A stretch of 64,000 nt of DNA, from the NCBI RefSeq assembly GCF_018448905.1, contig NZ_RCWA01000027.1, positions 1 to 64,000 of the forward strand, in the 5' to 3' direction. Shown here piece by piece: positions 1 to 7,767 of this stretch. Source of the DNA: Photorhabdus heterorhabditis (GTDB lineage Bacteria > Pseudomonadota > Gammaproteobacteria > Enterobacterales > Enterobacteriaceae). Both the position numbers and the translations under genes were made by a program. The notes beneath the pieces are model-generated. The model made no database searches and was not told the DNA's origin. It saw nothing but the letters and a program-made list of their open reading frames with translations. Position 1 is the stretch's first letter. Each line of letters begins with the position of its first letter.

Positions 1-133
1 ATGTGGCTAAATCACACAACAACTGGATCTCTTCGGGCAGATAAAGGGATAAAAACTCCCTGGCCGTTTCGGGCTGCGTTAAAAAATGCTTGAATAACGC
101 GTCATGGTGAGGCCGTTTTTCTTTCTTTGCCAC
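1..133 (-). CDS. Rpn family recombination-promoting nuclease, N-terminal part (cut by window edge)
   Basis: The minus strand reads open from a GTG at 133 to the window edge, giving 44 residues that include [19 protein letters not shown] and [13 protein letters not shown]. This is the typical start of the Rpn/YhgA-like proteins (PD-(D/E)XK 'putative transposase' family), which nick DNA and promote RecA-independent recombination. The usual motif begins with a short basic stretch and then P-H-D-A-x-F-K, as seen here. An in-frame TGA lies a few codons upstream, so GTG 133 is the best visible start, although no strong ribosome site precedes it. The catalytic residues would lie beyond the window, so I cannot say whether the gene is intact. 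Confidence 0.8.
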   Translation of the reverse strand, partial: MAKKEKRPHHDALFKHFLTQPETAREFLSLYLPEEIQLLCDLAT

Positions 134-482
134 AGTCTGTTTCTCTGTCTTATCAGGTAGTCATTATTACTCATTGTTAAGGTATAGTATTTCTACCAAG
201 TTACAAAAAACATTGTCTCAGATTTCCTCAGACAAATCTTTACCGAATGCATTAATAGAAGAGCCTAAAGAATAAAATATCAGAAAATGAAAAACGATAA
301 AATATTATATTTACAACAACTTCTTTATGAAAGCTATTTATTTAAATCAGTTTTTAACTTGTATTCTCAGAATGATAATTCCTTTGTAAAAACATCGATT
401 GCTTATATTTCCGTTAATCTTGGATGTTCAGATCGCAAAAATTTAACTGAGTTATCTTCAGGTGATCTATTATTTTTAAATG

Positions 483-662
483 TTATTTAGGAATCAGAAA
501 AACCTCTGCTTCACTTTCAGAAAATTCTGTTAGACCTTTATGTATTAAAGATTTTCCATATGTAATGTTGAGTGACATAAGATAGCCTAAGTCCTCTTTA
601 TTTTGCATCAGGTCATACAAACTAAGGAGCGATATTCTGGAATAGGTTTTTATATAAATTAT
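483..662 (-). pseudogene. decayed coding fragment, unknown family
   Basis: The minus strand holds about 59 open codons ending in TAA at 483-485. The frame contains SLYDLMQNKEDLGYLMSLN and ends SESEAEVFLIPK, which looks like real protein rather than random AT-rich translation. It is closed upstream by a TAA and has no plausible start, so it is probably the C-terminal remnant of a lost gene. I do not recognise the family. It lies among other broken pieces (transposase tail, sheath fragment). Confidence 0.35.
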
Positions 663-744
663 TTAATGCAATGAATGTGTCGGTGGTATTTTCACTATGG
701 CTCGGAGGAAAATGACATCTAGTACGGCAGACCCCGGTTAGGTA

Positions 745-850
745 CAGTTCCTCTATAGGGAATACAATATGGGAGGCGTTTTATAACTATCACAGACCCT
801 GCGGTGGTTTGAAAGGTAAAACGCCTTATGAGATTTTTTTGAAAAAATGA
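745..850 (+). pseudogene. transposase C-terminal remnant (IS3/IS481-type DDE)
   Basis: The frame ending at TGA 848-850 reads WEAFYNYHRPCGGLKGKTPY followed by EIFLKK. Y-N-x-x-R-P-H/C-x-x-L-x-x-x-T-P is the conserved C-terminal end of IS3/IS481-group transposases with the rve integrase core. Only about 35 codons remain, without a start codon, a DDE triad or visible terminal inverted repeats. It shows that this end of the window was once an IS target. Confidence 0.6.
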
Positions 851-930
851 GAACGTAAAAATACTCTGTCACTCTGTCAGTGAGTCTTTACATTATCTGT
901 ATTATCTTATGCCACTCGCCAACAATAGAA

Positions 931-1335
931 TTATTTTCTTTTCTTATTGCCAGCAGCAATACGGGCTTGTATTTCCTTTTGGGATAATGGCGTTGTAATG
1001 GGTGATGTTCGTGGTGTAATATCAAAAATATTCCTATCATAGCCATATCCACCGCCATTAATAAAATAGGCGCGCAGTGCGATATCAAGCCTATCGGTGG
1101 GATCAAATTGTCCACCTTTTAGTGTCAAATAATCCAGCCAGCTATTAATACGGGCAGGGGTATCTGTGGGTAAAAATGCATTGTCATTTGCAACGGCAAA
1201 AGCAGGCACTGCTGTTGATCCTGAGCTAACTGAGAGTGCAAGTGAGGCGTCTTCTTCAATATAAATGCCGGTATAGGTATAAGGTATGCATATAATTTTT
1301 ATTTTATGATTATCATTAATTAATAGGGAGAGCAA
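931..1335 (-). pseudogene. orphan contractile-tail sheath N-terminal fragment (PVC/phage-tail-like)
   Basis: The frame carries YTGIYIEEDASLALSVSSGS, TAVPAFAV, then SWLDY and ALRAYFINGGGYGYD. This follows the N-terminal layout of contractile tail sheath proteins of Photorhabdus virulence cassettes and related phage-tail-like particles: Y-P-G-V-Y-x-x-E, 'ATAVPLFA', then 'SLWFMHGGGxCYL'. A full sheath has roughly 350-480 residues; here about 120 remain. After the GGG motif the protein ends in an unrelated basic tail (EIQARIAAGNKKRK). The only in-frame start I see is TTG at 1335, several codons before the conserved part and without a clear ribosome site, so the true start may be lost. No tube, baseplate or ATPase gene lies nearby. 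It could also be a small expressed single-domain protein, so pseudogene status is inferred. Confidence 0.5.
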
Positions 1336-2061
1336 GATGAATTTATTAATGATGTTACGTATCTATATATTTATATTGTTTTTGTAATTCAAATTGGGTA
1401 ATTAATAGAGTTATTTTCTATTTATCTGGATTAATGACTTAATTTTATTTTTTTATTTGATCAACTTATGATCATTATGTGTATTTCGTTCTGTTATTTA
1501 AAAGATGAGTAGGTGTTATTTGGCTTTAATTGAGTATTTAATTCTCTATTCCCTTTCTCGATAGACTTTCTTGATAGATAGTGAGCAAAAATTTCCTGTC
1601 GGCATTTAAAAAACCTTGGTTAATGAAAGGCGTTTTTCTTTAGCAAGGAGCACTGCTGCATGTCCCATTGTTACGAAAATGTGATCTATGACAGGTTCGG
1701 TACAACAGTAAGTCTTAACAACAAGTTAATTTCATATATAAGAAAAATTTTCCAATGGTTGTTTGCAGCTAATTGGCAGAATAAAATCCATTGATTTTTT
1801 AATGGGCTATATCATCAGTTTTAATCGATATTCACGATTGAAATTAAAATATTTGATAGTTTTTAACGATCGTTTGTGCGATTTTTGAACGTTTTAAACA
1901 ATTTTATTTTTCAAATTGTAACCTATAGTATTAATTTCAACATGAAACACTAAAGTGTTTTAAATGTTTTCGTATGTGTTATTATTACGTTAATATTTTA
2001 TTTCATTTGGTGAGTATGTGAGTGGTAATACGTCTCTTATTTTGATTTTGGAGTGATTAGC
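1336..2061. other. AT-rich upstream region of the pilus operon
   Basis: This long, very AT-rich intergenic stretch separates the decayed left end from the pilus operon. It must hold the pilS promoter, but I cannot pick one -10/-35 pair with confidence because many TATAAT-like and TTGA-like strings occur. The only gene candidate is the small open frame at 1660-1794. The AT content is of the kind bound by H-NS, which is inference. Confidence 0.4.
1660..1794 (+). CDS. possible small protein (44 aa), unknown
   Basis: An ATG at 1660 is preceded by AAGGAG at 1645-1650, a good ribosome site nine bases away. The frame runs 44 codons to TGA at 1792-1794. It starts MSHCYENVIYDRF and ends in a hydrophobic, aromatic segment (KIFQWLFAANW) with basic residues. 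I do not recognise it. The strong ribosome site in otherwise empty AT-rich DNA is the only reason to list it. It may be a small membrane peptide or a chance frame. Confidence 0.3.
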   Translation: MSHCYENVIYDRFGTTVSLNNKLISYIRKIFQWLFAANWQNKIH

Positions 2062-2628
2062 ATGAATAAGAAAGTCAATGTACTGCGTGGCGCCAAGCGT
2101 CAATCAGGTTTTACGCTGATTGAAGCATTGGTTGTGATGATTGTTGGTATTGTGATATTAGCCGCAGCAGCAGCCGGGATCGGTAAGTTGTTCCGGGCTT
2201 CGGAAATTTCAACTGAATCTTCAAATATTACTCAGATGGCAGCAAATGTGAAATCAATTAAAAACGGCGCTAAAGGCTATGACAGTTTGGATAACAAAGT
2301 TGCCATTAATTACAAAGTTGTTCCGGCTAATATGACTCAGGATGGTAAGGCCGGAATTATTTTTAATAGTTGGAATGGCAAAGTAACGATTTCTCCGGGA
2401 GATACTACCGCTCAGACGTTCAAGATTGAGTATCAAAATGTGCCTGATGAGGCTTGTCAGCAGCTTTCGCTGAAATTGCGGGTGGCGGGTTGGTCGAAAA
2501 TGACCGTTGGTAGCGGGAAGGGGCAGCAGTCTGCTACAGAAATTAAACCAGATTCGACTTTGGCTCAAATTGATGCCGCATGTAATGCCAGTGATGCCAA
2601 TACGGTGACACTTATTTCTGCCAGTTAG
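2062..2628 (+). CDS. pilS: type IVb major prepilin PilS
   Basis: This is the major pilin subunit of a type IVb pilus related to the R64/Yersinia pil systems. A short basic leader of 16 residues ends in Gly, followed by FTLIEALVVMIVGIVILAA, the classic prepilin cleavage site with Glu at mature position 5 and a hydrophobic assembly helix. Two cysteines near the C-terminus (EACQQ and DAACNAS) fit the disulfide-bonded D region of pilins. The precursor has 188 residues. I place the start at ATG 2062, since TTGGAG sits just upstream, rather than at GTG 2053. It is the first gene of the operon, whereas in R64 pilS follows pilR, so the order here is permuted. Confidence 0.9.
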   Translation: MNKKVNVLRGAKRQSGFTLIEALVVMIVGIVILAAAAAGIGKLFRASEISTESSNITQMAANVKSIKNGAKGYDSLDNKVAINYKVVPANMTQDGKAGIIFNSWNGKVTISPGDTTAQTFKIEYQNVPDEACQQLSLKLRVAGWSKMTVGSGKGQQSATEIKPDSTLAQIDAACNASDANTVTLISAS

Positions 2629-2666
2629 GACATTGATTCTTTAAGCGAATGCACCGGGAGATCATC

Positions 2667-3464
2667 ATGGTGATAGGGTGGTTGCAATCTGAGACAGGAT
2701 ATTTAGTTTTGGTAGCAGGGTTACTGGGATTGTGTGTCGGAAGTTTTCTGAATGTGGTGATCTGCCGCCTGCCGATCATGATTATCTCTGAAAGCAATAA
2801 TGAGACCGCTGGTTTTAATCTCTGTTTTCCCAGTTCTCATTGTCCACGTTGCAGCCACGTGTTGGCAGTCCGCGATAATATTCCCTTGTTGAGCTATTTG
2901 TGCCAGAAAGGGCGCTGTCGATACTGTAACGGTATGATTTCAATACGTTATCCATTGGTTGAAGGTACCGTGGCAGTGCTCTTTTCTTTGCTGGCTTTGT
3001 TCACTGGATGGAATTATTCGTTGTTGGGGTTATTGATGCTGAGTTCGATGTTGGTAGCGTTGGCTGTCATTGATTTCGAGTCTATGTTGCTACCTGATCA
3101 ACTGACCCTTTCTTTGTTGTGGTTAGGGCTGTTGTTCAATCTGTATTCTGCCGGATTTGTGGCATTACCTCTGGCAATCAGTGGCGTGGTTTGTGGATAT
3201 CTGTTTTTTAGGTTGGTGGGGTGGATTGCCCGGCAATTGATCCAGTGTGATGCGTTGGGAAGGGGAGATGCTAAATTTCTGGCGGCGCTTGGTGCTTGGT
3301 TGGGGGTGGAAGCGCTCCCATTGGTGGTTTTGCTTGCAGCAAGTCTCACACTAATAAGTTATCTGACGATTTGGCGGCTACGCAGAATAAGAACGGAGCC
3401 ACAGATACCTTTCGGTCCAGGTTTGGCAATGGCTGGATTGATTGTCGCATTTTGCCAAAGGTAG
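2667..3464 (+). CDS. pilU: type IV prepilin peptidase (PilU/PilD-type, bifunctional)
   Basis: This inner-membrane aspartyl protease cleaves the PilS and PilV leaders and N-methylates the new N-terminus. The cytoplasmic N-methylation domain is present with four cysteines in two C-x-x-C pairs (CPRC near residue 59 and CRYC near 84). The catalytic aspartates sit in VIDFESMLLPDQ (about residue 136) and GRGDAK (about 201). The rest is a series of hydrophobic segments as in GspO/PilD. I prefer ATG 2667, which has GGGAG eight bases upstream, over ATG 2649. It lies 38 bases after pilS and is probably co-transcribed with it. Confidence 0.9.
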   Translation: MVIGWLQSETGYLVLVAGLLGLCVGSFLNVVICRLPIMIISESNNETAGFNLCFPSSHCPRCSHVLAVRDNIPLLSYLCQKGRCRYCNGMISIRYPLVEGTVAVLFSLLALFTGWNYSLLGLLMLSSMLVALAVIDFESMLLPDQLTLSLLWLGLLFNLYSAGFVALPLAISGVVCGYLFFRLVGWIARQLIQCDALGRGDAKFLAALGAWLGVEALPLVVLLAASLTLISYLTIWRLRRIRTEPQIPFGPGLAMAGLIVAFCQR

Positions 3465-3575
3465 CTAGGGAGTGGTATGAGCAGTGGTGTAGTCCCCTTA
3501 AGCAGGATCTCTTTTGGGGAAATAGGTTATCGGATGGAAGAGGTTTTCGTACTTATTATGTAAGAAGGGCTATTT

Positions 3576-5087
3576 ATGCATGATGATGAGTCTGTATCTA
3601 TATTGACGATACGCCGCCATGATGCAGGTTTCACTTTACTGGAAGTGATTGTTGCACTGATGGTACTGGCATCAATGATGGTGGTTGGTGTGGTTTATCT
3701 AAGTAGACAGAGTGACATGTTGGTGAATCAGGTAGTCGCCGGGCAGATCCAACATCTTGGTGATGCGGTGGTGGATTATGTTAATGACAATTATGTTGTT
3801 TTAAGTCATGGGGCAACGCCTGTATCAATCAATTGGGCAGAGATGATCCCCTATTTACCGCCGGGACTTGACCAGAATACGGTCAATCCGCTTGGTCAGA
3901 AATATGATGGCGTTTTGCGTATTGTCATGCTACCCAATGGCAAAAAACGCATTGATCCGTTGATTTATACCGTGCCGGCAATGGCTGATGGAAAACAGCC
4001 AAATGTGGCTGATCATTCGATGAAGATCGCGCAATTGATTGGGGTTGGTGGCCTGTATTTGGATTACAGAAATCGTGACAACCATAATCCGGTCACTTAT
4101 TGGAATAGTTATGGTCAAGTTAATGCGCCTGAATCTTTTGCGGGTTTTTTCAATGAGCAGCCCGCTGAAATTGGCCGCATTTTTTATGCTCCGTTCATGC
4201 GGGATGCGTCAATCTATGGCCCCGGGACATTGGCGGGTGATTTGCTTCACCGACAAAAAACCGGGGGGCATCCAGAGTGGAATAAGATGGAAACCAGCAT
4301 CAGTATGGGTGGCAATAGTCTCGATCAGGTGGATACGTTGTCGATGCAAGGCGCTGGAATAGTTAACGGTGCGAATAAGATAGCCTTTTCTTCCCATTCT
4401 CAAGAGAAACCATCTTATATTGAGCAAAATAATGACGGTGCAATAGTTATCAATCCAGCACATGGCTCGTTATTTATCCTTGATGGTAATGTTAATTCTG
4501 GTAATAAAGGTATTTTGGCTGCTGGCGAGGTTCAGGCAGATAAAAATGTCGTTGTTGGCAACAACTTAGTGATAAACACCAAAACTGGAAATTTTATTGG
4601 TGGTACTTGCCCAGCGTTAGGTAACGTATCCATGAACAAACAAGGGGAACTGCTGGTGTGTCAGAAAACCGGCATTAGTCCGCCGGCGTTGCAATGGAAA
4701 GACGCAACCGGAAGCGGGCGGTTATTTGCGGATCAACCGGTAATCGGGAATGGTGGTAAGGCAAATAGTCAGCCCTTTTTTAACAACTCTGATTTCCCTG
4801 TGTTAGTCACTGCTTCTACATCTCCGATTTCTGATGGCTGTTATATGTGTTGTGTGTTGGCTGTGTATGAGGCGGATAAAAATGGTAACAACCAAGAATC
4901 TGACTTACCGCTTGTTTTTCAGCGATCTGGATTAGTGGACTATCCAGAAGTGAGTACCAATGTAAATCGACAGAATACGAGGGCTTGTGTAGTGGCATTC
5001 ATTGCGAGACCACATCACAAATATAACATTACCAGCGTATTCCACTCTTCTAAAAACAACATTCATATTTTGGGCAGTCATCACTGA
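3576..5087 (+). CDS. pilV: PilV-like minor pilin / tip adhesin, no shufflon
   Basis: An 18-residue leader ending DAG precedes FTLLEVIVALMVLASMMVVG, a second prepilin cleavage site. At 503 residues it is far longer than PilS and matches PilV, the minor pilin whose C-terminal domain recognises recipient or host surfaces. A Gly/Asn-rich middle (about residues 250-340) leads to a C-terminal domain with a CYMCC motif. In R64 the pilV 3' end is a shufflon switched by the Rci recombinase; here a single 3' end runs to the stop and I see no inverted alternative 3' segments or rci gene, so the tip is probably fixed. It follows pilU after a 110-base gap without an obvious terminator. Confidence 0.85.
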   Translation: MHDDESVSILTIRRHDAGFTLLEVIVALMVLASMMVVGVVYLSRQSDMLVNQVVAGQIQHLGDAVVDYVNDNYVVLSHGATPVSINWAEMIPYLPPGLDQNTVNPLGQKYDGVLRIVMLPNGKKRIDPLIYTVPAMADGKQPNVADHSMKIAQLIGVGGLYLDYRNRDNHNPVTYWNSYGQVNAPESFAGFFNEQPAEIGRIFYAPFMRDASIYGPGTLAGDLLHRQKTGGHPEWNKMETSISMGGNSLDQVDTLSMQGAGIVNGANKIAFSSHSQEKPSYIEQNNDGAIVINPAHGSLFILDGNVNSGNKGILAAGEVQADKNVVVGNNLVINTKTGNFIGGTCPALGNVSMNKQGELLVCQKTGISPPALQWKDATGSGRLFADQPVIGNGGKANSQPFFNNSDFPVLVTASTSPISDGCYMCCVLAVYEADKNGNNQESDLPLVFQRSGLVDYPEVSTNVNRQNTRACVVAFIARPHHKYNITSVFHSSKNNIHILGSHH

Positions 5088-5173
5088 TGATTAACAGCAC
5101 CCGGTATCTGGTTATTTGGAATTAACCAATCTATAGGATCACGGCTGTTTTTAACCTAAATAGGAGAACATCA

Positions 5174-5698
5174 ATGTGGCCATTAGCTATTGTTGGGATC
5201 GCCGTCGGATTTTTCATGCAACTGATGTTCAGTGAGCTGTTGTATGAAGTGCGTGAGCAGTCAGTGCGTGCCAGGACTGATATAGCTGCGTTGTTTCGTA
5301 GCTATGCTTCAGCGGGGGTGCAATTGCTTAATAATCATTCTGTTGGTGTGATTAGTCACCGCAAGATGCAGCAAGCATTAACCACTCTGCATATGACGTG
5401 GGTGAATACCGATGCTTGGTGTAATCGCTTTTCCAGCCAGTGTCTTTGGGGGGGGATGATTTCGGGGAAGCATATCTATGTTTTCCGCAAAAATATCAAC
5501 CCCGGCGACAATGTGTTGTTACATAGCGCTTTTGGGGAATTGCTTAAATGGGGGGCAGAACCCGATCAGATTGGTTTCAAGAGCGGCTCCAGGCTTATCG
5601 ATGGTAGAGGAAGAGGAATAGGAAGTCCGCTTGCCAGACAATTACCGGATGATGTTCGGAAGTTTGTGTCTGACGGAGCGTTGGTGGAAATACTGTAG
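5174..5698 (+). CDS. pilM: PilM-like pilus accessory membrane protein
   Basis: This 174-residue protein has one N-terminal membrane segment (WPLAIVGIAVGFFMQLMF) followed by a soluble domain, the architecture of R64-type PilM. The ribosome site AGGAGA stands just before ATG 5174. PilM of this group is needed for assembly of the thin pilus, but its biochemical role is poorly defined. The identification rests on size, topology and position in the operon more than on a diagnostic motif. It should not be confused with the actin-like PilM of type IVa systems. Confidence 0.65.
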   Translation: MWPLAIVGIAVGFFMQLMFSELLYEVREQSVRARTDIAALFRSYASAGVQLLNNHSVGVISHRKMQQALTTLHMTWVNTDAWCNRFSSQCLWGGMISGKHIYVFRKNINPGDNVLLHSAFGELLKWGAEPDQIGFKSGSRLIDGRGRGIGSPLARQLPDDVRKFVSDGALVEIL

Positions 5699-5783
5699 TT
5701 GTTGTTCTGCAAGTGGGTTTTCTTCGGGTCACTGAACTTGATTAATGGGTTGTTTGGCTACTTCTTTTTATTTGGAAAGATCG

Positions 5784-6125
5784 ATGAACAAAATAATCGC
5801 ATATGTTTTGACGGCATTTGTCTGTATGTCAAATATCGCCGTTTACGCAGCACCTACGCCAACATCGGTTCCTTTCGCGGCGGTATGGATAGCAACGCCG
5901 GGGCAAACTCTGCGTGGTGTGACGCAAGAGTGGGCGAGTAAGTCCGGCTATCAGGTGGTATGGGATGCTTCCTATGATTTTCCGATCAGGGCTGGCTTGC
6001 GTTTTAATGGCTCGTTTATCCATGCGGTCAGTGAGCTGTTCGAAGCTTATGCAATGGCGAATCGTCCTTTCACCGTCGATATTTATCAGGAACAGCGACT
6101 TGTCCATGTACAGGCACAGGGGTAA
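5784..6125 (+). CDS. TcpQ-domain periplasmic protein (short PilL-like)
   Basis: This 113-residue protein has a signal peptide (MNKKI-like start, cleavage after about VYAA) and then a single TcpQ/PilL C-terminal domain: TPGQTLRGVTQEWASKSGY, QVVWDASYDFPI, SFIHAVSELFEAY. TcpQ-type domains stabilise or localise the outer-membrane secretin. R64 PilL is about three times longer, so this is a minimal version, also known from some chromosomal pil operons. The start is ATG 5784, preceded by GGAAAGA; longer in-frame starts lack a signal peptide at the N-terminus. It ends 4 bases before pilN. Confidence 0.75.
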   Translation: MNKIIAYVLTAFVCMSNIAVYAAPTPTSVPFAAVWIATPGQTLRGVTQEWASKSGYQVVWDASYDFPIRAGLRFNGSFIHAVSELFEAYAMANRPFTVDIYQEQRLVHVQAQG

Positions 6126-6129
6126 TAAC

Positions 6130-7731
6130 ATGCGTATCCAATTTTTGCAGTTTTTCAGATTGATATTGTTACCCTGCATAGTCGCTGGTTTGCCAAGTTG
6201 TACAGCAATTTCTAATGTCGATCATCGGGCAGATACCGAGATGGCAAAGGCTACCGATATTATCAAGGAATTACGTAATACTCCCGCTGCGGTAGCTGTT
6301 CATGTTCACGAGCATGGTTATTGGGTGTCAACCAAGGAGATTCCATCAAGGAAAGAGAGTGAGACCGTTTCCTGTATGTTGACTCTGGAGGAAGCCGAGC
6401 CGATGACGCTGAACCAGTTTGCAGAAAAGATCAAACGTATCTGCGGTGTGCCGGTGCTTATCAGTGCCGATGCGCGGCTTGCAATGTATTCCAGTTCGGC
6501 ATCGGATGAGAAAGAGAGCGGCAGGGAGGTTGTTATTGTCAATTCGAACACTCAGTCAGGATCTGAAGGCAGTGGATCAGAAGAGATGAAAATCAACGTA
6601 AATTGGCATGGTTCTTTGGCAGGTTTGCTTGATTCGGTTATTTTATCATCAGGATTGCATTGGAAAGTACACAACGGTGCAGTGCATATTTTCAAAACAG
6701 AGACGCGGGTGTTTCAAATATATGCACTGCCGGGTACCGATGCGTTATCTTCCAGCGTGACGGCGACCACCAGTGCAACATTCGGTGGTGGCTTAGGTGG
6801 AGAGGATAGTGGTAACAGCGGTAGTTCCCAAACTCTTGCGACTTCTTTGACTCGTTCGGTGATGGATGAGATCCAAAAAACAGTATCCAATATGTTAACG
6901 TCTGGTGAAGGGAAGTTAACTTTGTCGATGGCGACAGCGTCATTGGTGGTAACGGACTCACCTGAAGTGCTTGATAGAATTAAGGATTATATCGATCAGC
7001 AGAACAAGTTACTGACAACGCAAGTGGTGCTTAATGTTAAGATCCTTAACCTGACGTTTGATCGGGCTGATCAGTATGGTGTTGATTGGTCACTGGCTTA
7101 TAAAAGCGCTCACATAGGAGTGGGGGGGGAGGGCAGTAGTGCCATTAATGGGCGCGATATTAGTACGAATATTCATATTCTCAAGGGGCCATTTAGTGAC
7201 AGTACCTTACTGATCAAGGCGTTATCGGCTCAAGGTAAAGTCTCTATAGTGACTCAACCTTCGGTGACTACACTAAATTTGCAGGCGGTACCGATGCAGG
7301 TCGCAACGCAGACCGGTTATGTTTCATCCATTTCTAACACCTCAACGCCACAAATTGGCACTTCGGTAGGGATTGAGCCTGCGACAGTAACGACGGGTTT
7401 TAATATGTTGATGCTGCCTTATGCAATGGCCGATAAGCAAATATTGTTACAGTACAACATTAGCTTGAGCGATTTAAAAAGGTTGGAGAAATTTGGCAAG
7501 GAAGAAACCGGTCAGGTGCAGTTACCGACCATAGACTTACGTGCATTCAGTCAGAAAGTGAGGCTACATTCAGGTGAAACTCTGGTGCTGTCAGGATTTG
7601 AGCAACAGTCAGATACCAGCGATCGCAGTGGCTTGGGTAGCCCGGATAATCAATTTCTGGGGGGAAGTCGTGAGGGTAAAAGAAACCATAATGTGATCGT
7701 AGTCATGATTACCCCTATAGTGGTAGATTGA
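6130..7731 (+). CDS. pilN: PilN lipoprotein secretin
   Basis: This is the outer-membrane channel through which the pilus emerges. The N-terminus is a lipoprotein signal with lipobox GLPSC (Cys 24), as in R64 PilN and BfpB. A periplasmic N-domain region follows, then a secretin core in the C-terminal half with KVSIVTQPSVTTLNLQ and the end motif SGETLVLSGFEQQ. The total length of 533 residues is normal for PilN. I use ATG 6130 because it gives a clean lipoprotein signal; the open frame extends to 5965 but there it overlaps the TcpQ-domain gene. A Gly/Ser-rich linker lies near residues 210-240. Confidence 0.92.
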   Translation: MRIQFLQFFRLILLPCIVAGLPSCTAISNVDHRADTEMAKATDIIKELRNTPAAVAVHVHEHGYWVSTKEIPSRKESETVSCMLTLEEAEPMTLNQFAEKIKRICGVPVLISADARLAMYSSSASDEKESGREVVIVNSNTQSGSEGSGSEEMKINVNWHGSLAGLLDSVILSSGLHWKVHNGAVHIFKTETRVFQIYALPGTDALSSSVTATTSATFGGGLGGEDSGNSGSSQTLATSLTRSVMDEIQKTVSNMLTSGEGKLTLSMATASLVVTDSPEVLDRIKDYIDQQNKLLTTQVVLNVKILNLTFDRADQYGVDWSLAYKSAHIGVGGEGSSAINGRDISTNIHILKGPFSDSTLLIKALSAQGKVSIVTQPSVTTLNLQAVPMQVATQTGYVSSISNTSTPQIGTSVGIEPATVTTGFNMLMLPYAMADKQILLQYNISLSDLKRLEKFGKEETGQVQLPTIDLRAFSQKVRLHSGETLVLSGFEQQSDTSDRSGLGSPDNQFLGGSREGKRNHNVIVVMITPIVVD

Positions 7732-7767
7732 AAAATGACCCAGACTGAAACAGGCGTGGAGCGCGCT

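Noticed and set aside
287-490. 67-codon plus-strand open frame near the window start
   Set aside because: It has no clear ribosome site, is very AT-rich, and overlaps a more protein-like minus-strand fragment only at its end. There is no family resemblance, so it was not listed as a gene.
888-1115. 75-codon minus-strand frame overlapping the sheath fragment
   Set aside because: It is a shadow of the sheath frame in another reading frame; its translation shows no recognisable motif.
3296-3583. 95-codon frame overlapping the end of pilU and the start of pilV
   Set aside because: It is out of frame with both real genes and has no prepilin or other signature; the overlap with conserved pilU codons makes it a shadow.
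3930-4463. Minus-strand frames inside pilV
   Set aside because: They are shadows of the conserved prepilin-like gene and have no independent support.
4550-5173. Shufflon at the pilV 3' end
   Set aside because: No inverted duplicate segments or recombinase-type repeats were seen around the single 3' end.
5965-6129. Longer N-terminus for the PilN secretin
   Set aside because: It would overlap the TcpQ-domain gene and hide the lipoprotein signal that begins at 6130.
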